From Nymphaea colorata (lineage: Eukaryota; Streptophyta; Magnoliopsida; Nymphaeales; Nymphaeaceae), in contig NC_045143.1 in the NCBI RefSeq assembly GCF_008831285.2, positions 9,245,503 through 9,309,502 of the forward strand: a stretch of DNA of 64,000 nucleotides, given 5' to 3'. Below are positions 58,095 through 64,000 of the stretch, in pieces. The translations under genes were made by a program, and so were the position numbers. Below the pieces are notes generated by a model. The model was not told the origin of the DNA, ran no database searches, and worked only from the letters and a program-made list of their open reading frames with translations. Numbering within the stretch: the first letter of the stretch is position 1; every line of letters begins with the position of its first letter.

Positions 58095-58372
58095 GTACCC
58101 GGCCGGCCCGATCAGGCCCGAGCTTGGCCCCGAAAAACTGGTCCAAGTCGGCTTGATAGGGTCAGCTAGACGAGGCCCGATTCAACCCAATAAATTTTAA
58201 ATATTATTTTTATTGTACTAATAATATATATTTTATTATTAACAATATATTTTATATTCAATAAATTTTATTTTAGATTAAAAAAAACTATTTTAACCAG
58301 GTCTGGGCTCAGTTTCGGGCATCGAGCCCAGGCTCTGGTTTCAGACACCGGGCCGGCCCGATGCTCAGGCCT
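58095..58372. mobile_element. GGGCATCGGGCC-type hAT-like element, copy 3
   Basis: GC-rich arms (CCCGGCCGGCCCGATCAGG; right end inverted TAGGCCTGAGCATCGGGCCG) surround an AT-rich core. The left terminus looks trimmed and no target duplication is evident. Confidence 0.55.
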
Positions 58373-58621
58373 ACCTTTGACTCACTTTGGTCTTTTGAAA
58401 ACAGGATCTGACTTATGTATTTTTAACTTAATATCCACTGTGATATCCTTATTATCCGCAACTTAGATCGTTCCCAGTATGAGGGTTTGCTGATTAAACT
58501 ATAGTACGCAGACAGCGTATTTCATGTTCAATTCCCATAGACATTGCATTGTGCTCCGTAAGGGTCTGAGGGTGAGGACTTGGGAGTTGTTGTTGTGCCT
58601 GGGGCTTTCTCAGCGGCTGAG

Positions 58622-59118
<497 letters not shown>

Positions 59119-59129
<11 letters not shown>

Positions 59130-59337
59130 TGTTGTAGAAAATGATATCGGTACCATATCAGTTTGGTTGATGATATAAGCAGAAAGATTAATAATCTACC
59201 AAAAGAGATGGAAGACTCTTTATTTCCCCGTCTTCGGGGTCCTATGGTTGGCAGCAAACTCTTTTTAATTTGATGGAGGAGAATAGCACCCACTGAAAAG
59301 TAGAGACGAGCGTCTACGTGTCTTCCACCTTCATTAG
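59119..59337 (+). repeat. Possible copia polypurine tract and LTR start
   Basis: CCAAGGAGGGAA at 59118-59129 is followed by TGTTGTAGAAAATG, a form often seen at the start of plant copia LTRs. No second LTR or right border was found. Confidence 0.3.
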
Positions 59338-59565
59338 TAGGGGTGAACACGAGCCGAGTCGAGTCCGAGTTCAGTCAGCTCAAAGCTCGAGCTCGACTCG
59401 ATTAAGGTTCGACAAACTCTTTTGAATATATTGTCTTGATTAAGGCTCGACAAACTCTATTATGGTTCGAGCTCGACTCAGCAGTTACGTGTTGACCTCA
59501 AATTCAACTCGATTATTTGAATGAGTCGACTCATGTACTAGAGCTCGACTCGTTGTTCACCCCTA
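59338..59565. mobile_element. hAT-like MITE, 228 bp
   Basis: TAGGGGTGAAC at the left (59338-59348) and GTTCACCCCTA at the right (59555-59565) are perfect inverted ends, with TCGAGCTCGACTCG-rich arms. Flanks TTCATTAG (59330-59337) and CTCACTAG (59566-59573) match at 6 of 8 positions, as expected of an aged hAT target duplication. The arms relate it to the TCGAGCTCG-rich repeats at 13090 and 41300. Confidence 0.7.
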
Positions 59566-59689
59566 CTCACTAGTTATCTATGCTCCTTGATGCTATCAAT
59601 GATCTTATTCCAATTCGTTGTTCTACTAAACCATTTGAAAAGAATATGATATAGAAAACATTTAATACCCAAATAAGAAATCACATCAA

Positions 59690-59950
59690 ATTTGAATTTA
59701 AAAATGATATTTTGTCATCAAATATGGATTCCAACTCAGTTTTAATTAAATATTTAATCGGATTCAGATACAAATTTATGTTCAGCTTTAAATAAGTATC
59801 CAACATATAATTTCATATCAGTGTAGTTCCTATTTGATTGTGGATCTAAAAATTGGATTCAGACTCGAATATGAAAATAAAGGACCAGTTTCAAAAATCG
59901 TCTCCAAATATAACATATACTTTTCTTCATTCATAGTTTAGAATATGAAG
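59690..59950. repeat. GGATGTCAATGGAT-type hAT family, diverged relative
   Basis: Words such as AAATATGGATTCCAACTCAG, GGATTCAGATACAAATTTAT and GTATCCAACATAT match the internal pattern of 43958-44341. Ends not resolved. Confidence 0.35.
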
Positions 59951-60213
59951 ATCAAACATCATTTACGTTCTAATCTAACTTACCACATGATGGTCAAATA
60001 CAATAAAAGGTGCAGCTGGAGGATGTAAATTTTAGTTGCATTAAAATCGGATCCAGATCGCACAGCTCCCAATAAAAGCAGATTTCATAAGTTATCTCCC
60101 TGATCCATTTCTCATCCGGTTCCTAGTCGATCCAAATAATATTTGTTAGATATGGTTCTAACGGTGATTCTTGGTTTTTAGAATAATTCAGTCATCTAAC
60201 CATAATCGTTCGA

Positions 60214-60415
60214 TCCAACATAATGAAAAAACTAAAAAAGAAAAACAAAGATAAAAAATTAATAAGTATTTTCATCATTTAATCTAATCTAAGTTCGTAT
60301 TTTTTCTTTGCTCTCCATCCAACATAATGGAAGACTAAAAGAAAAACAAAGATGAAAAATTAATAAGTATTTTCATCTAATCTAAGTTCATATTTTTTTC
60401 TTTTCTCTCCATCTG
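60214..60415. repeat. Tandem duplication, two units of about 104 bp
   Basis: TCCAACATAATG starts each unit (60214 and 60318). Both continue with AAGAAAAACAAAGAT, AATTAATAAGTATTTTCATC and ATCTAATCTAAGTTC. Confidence 0.85.
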
Positions 60416-60559
60416 CTTCAAATAAACAATCGTAACTGAATGGCTGACTCATTCACTTAATCCGATCGGACCCGAAATATTACGTCATCCACTAAAGTCA
60501 TGAACCGGGTCCGAAATAGTTCGAACTAAAATCCAAGGACCACGACGGTAACCAGAGGG

Positions 60560-61382
60560 GGGGAGGATAAGTCCTTGAGGGTAATTAGGTAATTCAACTA
60601 TCAAGAGAGAGAGAGAGAGAGAGAGACGGGGTCCCACGCGCAAGTCAACGATGTCTGACCGGAATGGGACCCGCGTGGCCACTAAGTCCACAGCCTCAAC
60701 GGGCCGGTGGGGCCCACGGGGACAGCTGCCAGCTGGTCAACAACCTCGATGGCCTGCTGCCACGTACCCCATAGCTCCCACTCGTGGTACGCGTGTCGGA
60801 AGGCGATTGGTGGACCTGTCGGGGTATTTGCCAGAAGGTTAGCTCCACGTCCGCAGCGAGCGTGACGGGAGGGTCGTCCTCAAGCCTTGGGGGGGTGGGG
60901 ACCACGCCGGAACGGCTACCGGTTTCCCTCCCTCTCTCCCTCTCTCTCTAGATATTCTCTCTCTAGCAGAGAGCTCTTTTCCCTTTTCTCCTTTTCTATT
61001 TTTCTGGTTTTGATTTTTCTTCTTTTGCTGGAATACGTTGCTTTTTGCTGAAACAGAGAAGACGGAGAAGGGGCGCTTTTACGGGATTCGAACGCGCGAC
61101 GTCTTTGCCAGGACAGCGTGGCTCTGCCACCTTCCTCCTTTCGATTTTCTCGTGGTTTTTTAATGTAAAATTCTCGTTCATTATTCTCTCTCCCTCCCCT
61201 CTCTTTCTCTGGCGTGGGGTCGACAGCGCTGCGGACAATCCGAGTCCTCCTGTGTGAATTTCGTCAAAGGGTAGGTGTGGAACCTTATATCATTGTTTCG
61301 TTGTATTTGGGAGTATTTTTTTTTGTTTTCGTTTCGTTTATGAACAATTCGGCTTCTGAAAGTGTCAGACTCTCGCTCCCTC

Positions 61383-61417
<35 letters not shown>

Positions 61418-62060
61418 TTTGTTCTCGTTTCATGGGGTCCTAGGGTTCCGCCATTAATATATCATGCCTTTAATCATCGAAACCTTTAGGCTTTAAGGGA
61501 CTAGGAATTGGCCTCACGAATCTTGGGTTTTTCTTTTTGTTATGCTATGTTGGTTGTGGTTTTGGGAGGTACCCACTAAATCTTTTCTCTTGCATATCTA
61601 GGAAACCCATCAGGGAAATCCTTCTTCCTTGTCTTTCTTTTATTTATTGCTCCTCTCTTCCTTTCTGTTTCTTTTTTTTATGGCCCTTCTGCTTTGGTGG
61701 TTGGTGTAAAATGGATAGATTCCTAATGGTATAGACGTTGATTTCATGGCTGCTTTGTTCCATCTTCGTATTTGAGCCACACCCATTTTCCAGATTCTAG
61801 GAGACATTGGACGGTTTTTCTGTTGTTGAACCCTAGTGGTCTTTTGGGCTTTGCTGTAGTAGCCGTCTCTGGATATGGAATCGCTTTGCTTTCGTCTTCG
61901 TCTATGAGGAGGATGGTGAGTTTCTGGTTCATGTGCAAATAGGGCTTGTGGGGAGGTGTCGCCATGGTTGTTGCTGGTCTGTGTGTTGGGGAATAGCGCT
62001 TTGAAGATTTGGGCTCTTGGGTAAAGCCGTATCTGGTCTGTCCTTATTGTGGGGAGAGGG
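60560..62060 (+). promoter_or_regulatory. Promoter and leader of the WRKY gene
   Basis: Two W-boxes in reverse orientation, AGTCAA at 60643-60648 and GGTCAA at 60735-60740 (TTGACT and TTGACC on the minus strand), would allow auto- or cross-regulation by WRKY proteins. This is an inference from motif identity. GA/CT tracts lie at 60605-60627, 60925-60966 and 61386-61415; no clear TATA box was seen. Several ATGs between about 61340 and 62060 suggest that the leader is spliced or carries upstream frames. Confidence 0.4.
61070..61132 (-). repeat. tRNA-like B-box sequence (not an intact tRNA)
   Basis: The minus strand reads GCGCGTTCGAATCCCG (B-box GTTCGAATCC), preceded by GGCAGAGCCACGCTGTCC, loosely A-box-like. 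T-stem pairing fails, so it is not a tRNA gene. It parallels 16290-16352. Confidence 0.3.
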
Positions 62061-63895
62061 ATGGAAGAGGTGGAGGAAGCAAACAGGGCAGCAGTGGAGT
62101 GCTGCCATAGATTGATAGCCGTGTTGGCCCAACCCCAAGAGTCGCTGGAGTGGAAGGGTGTGATGGGTCTGACTGGTGAGGCCCTCATGAAGTTCAGGAA
62201 AGTGGTCTCCCTCCTCAACCACAAGATGGGCCATGCAAGGTTCAGGAGGGGCACTACCCAGTCCCCTTCCAGGCAGAGGATATGCATGGAGAATCCCAAG
62301 CTCAGCATGGATGCAGCTGCGCCCAGGGTCTACTCTGAGCCTGCACAGTTCCTTCCCCACCCACAGGCACCAAATCCTCACCTACAGTTTCTTCAGCAGA
62401 TGAAGCTCCAGGCTGATCTCATGTACAGAAGGAGCAACAGCAGCATAAACCTGAAGTTTGACAACTCTAGCTGCACGCCGACTATGTCATCAACCAGGTC
62501 CTTCATGTCATCCCTCAGCATGGATGGCAGTGTTGCTAATATGGATGGCAAGGGTTTTTGCCTCATCGGCGCAGCATCGTCGCAGGATCGGGTCAGCCAC
62601 CAGCAGAAGAGGAAGTGCTCTGGCAAGGGAGAAGATGGTGCTGGCAGTGGCAAATGTGGTGCTAGTGGAAGGTGTCACTGCTCAAAGAGGAGGTTAGAAT
62701 TGTTGGCGGTTGCTTAATATTGGCTTCTGTTTGGTGGCTTTGGTTTTTGTCGATGGTTGATCATGTAATTATTTGCTTTGCATGCAGGAAGCTGAGGGTT
62801 AAGAGATCCATCAAGGTTCCTGCTATAAGCAACAAACTTGCTGATATCCCTCCTGATGAGTATTCATGGAGGAAATACGGCCAGAAGCCAATCAAAGGTT
62901 CCCCTCATCCAAGGTATGTCTTGCTTCCTTGTTCTGCTTTTGTTATCGGAGTGATGTTTGAGTTTTTGCCTCCCTCTTCTATTTTGACGCGGTCAACGTC
63001 AGTGACTGTAGATGTCCTCGTTAGTATGTCGTATTATTTCTTTCGTCAGCCTTTTCTGTTATTCAATGGTCGATTAGGATTTGTCATTTAAGGATAAAAA
63101 GAAGCAAGTAGAAAAATGAACACTTGTTTTGGATCTTGATTCAAATTTTCATGACGAACCCTTAATAGGTGGGCTTCATTGTTTTTCTGCAAAGAGTTTG
63201 TTAATGTTGACTAATTTTTTAATCATTCTATGTAGATAATTTCGCAAACAGATAGTAATTCGTCTTAAATTTTAGCTGGTTGGTAGTAGCCAGGTCTTTT
63301 AGTTGCGTTTCATGATTTTGGCAGCATGGTCAGCCTTTACTGATGCTGAGATAGATGAATACCTCCTGTGCCTTTATTGGGGGATGGTTCTATTTCATTC
63401 TGATGCGTATTTATGTACTGATATGACTCGGATCTTATAGCTTCCATACCGCACCGATCACAGAGTTGAGCACCTCAGTCCTGGATACTTCTCTATGGGC
63501 TTCATCAAAAAATTTACCCATTGTGGAGTGTCATTGATCACGTATACAGTTAGGACTGCCTCAAACGATTCGTAATCAATACATTAGATTGTTGGCAGAG
63601 TTAGAATCAACAGATTAGCTTGACACTAAAGTAACTAGTGCCTTTTAGCATGAACTTAATATCTGTCATTCTTAGTCCTAAGATGCTCAAAGTTTCTTTT
63701 ACGGGACCCTTTCTTTTGCAGGTTTAGATAATTTCGTTCTGTCTTTGCAGGGGCTATTACAAGTGTAGCAGCATGAGGGGCTGCCCTGCAAGAAAGCATG
63801 TGGAGAGATGCTTGGAAGACCCATCAATGCTGATCGTCACCTATGAGGGTGAACACAACCACTCAAGGTTATTGTCTCAATCTGCTCATGCGTAA
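62061..63895 (+). CDS. WRKY21: WRKY transcription factor, group IId (WRKY21/39/74 type)
   Basis: A complete three-exon gene for a 300-residue nuclear DNA-binding protein that recognises W-boxes (TTGAC[C/T]). Exons are 62061-62692, 62788-62913 and 63751-63895. Both introns (95 and 837 bp) are GT-AG and split an arginine codon after its second base. The second one sits after PR in the WRKY domain, the position conserved in most groups. An in-frame GTG lies 12 bases upstream; the ATG gives [13 protein letters not shown], matching the start typical of the WRKY21/39/74 branch. GHARF at 57-61 is the C-motif of group IId (a calmodulin-binding segment in characterised members). [16 protein letters not shown] and a cysteine/histidine-rich CHCSKRR cluster (about 202-211) follow. 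WRKYGQK is at 238-244, and the zinc finger C258-X5-C264-X23-H288-X-H290 is complete. No damage seen. The exact orthologue within the branch is uncertain. Confidence 0.95.
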
Positions 63896-64000
63896 CGCTT
63901 TATCAGACGCCAGTTGGATCAGGTCGAGGGTCGTGCTTTCTGGTTCACAATGGGTGATGCTTGACCTTTTTTGTACATAATATGTATTGTTCAAGCATGC

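Noticed and set aside
61640-62381. Antisense frames over WRKY exon 1 and its leader
   Set aside because: They are shadows of the WRKY coding sequence; no independent motif or promoter.

Overview
The window is nuclear DNA of a flowering plant. The evidence is spliced genes with GT-AG introns, two plant-specific transcription-factor families (ERF with an EAR motif, WRKY group IId), plant-type Ty1/copia and Ty3/gypsy remnants, many short inverted-repeat transposons, and abundant (CT)n and (TA)n microsatellites. The species cannot be fixed from the sequence.

Genes are sparse. I support four protein-coding loci: (1) the last exon of cytosolic ribosomal protein S15 (uS19), plus strand, 3661-3909, behind an intron of at least 3.66 kb that starts before the window; (2) an intronless ERF3-like repressor, plus strand, 16805-17401, with an AP2 domain and a terminal EAR motif; (3) an intronless, unrecognised 183-residue protein, minus strand, 28048-28599; (4) a complete three-exon WRKY group IId gene (WRKY21/39/74 type), plus strand, 62061-63895, encoding 300 residues.

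Layout. 1-3909: S15 intron holding two hAT-like insertions, then the S15 exon. 5.5-6.3 kb: antisense, heavily mutated gypsy reverse transcriptase. 7.3-10.8 kb: a microsatellite-flanked inverted-repeat family, one copy split by a 2.5-kb Harbinger-like element. 13-13.7 kb: two short repeats. 14-17.5 kb: GC-rich ERF promoter and gene. 18.8-19.8 kb: GC-rich DNA without a convincing gene. 22.6-25.2 kb: short transposons and SSRs. 28-28.8 kb: unknown gene and promoter. 31-36.4 kb: two adjacent copia remnants. 37.8-38.35 kb: degenerate tandem repeat. 40-50 kb: short transposons, fold-back and simple-sequence arrays. 51.1-52.7 kb: a third copia remnant with a 3' LTR. 56 kb: LINE fragment. 57.6-59.6 kb: long (TA)n tracts and two hAT-family elements. 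60.5-64 kb: WRKY promoter and gene.

The genes do not form an operon-like or metabolic cluster. ERF and WRKY IId factors both often act in stress responses, but they lie about 45 kb apart across repeat DNA and nothing here links them. I found no convincing new multi-gene system. The most unusual signals are in the repeats: precise target-site duplications, nested insertions, a family bounded by microsatellites, a fold-back TTATCTCATA array, and a tRNA-like B-box motif antisense upstream of both transcription-factor genes.
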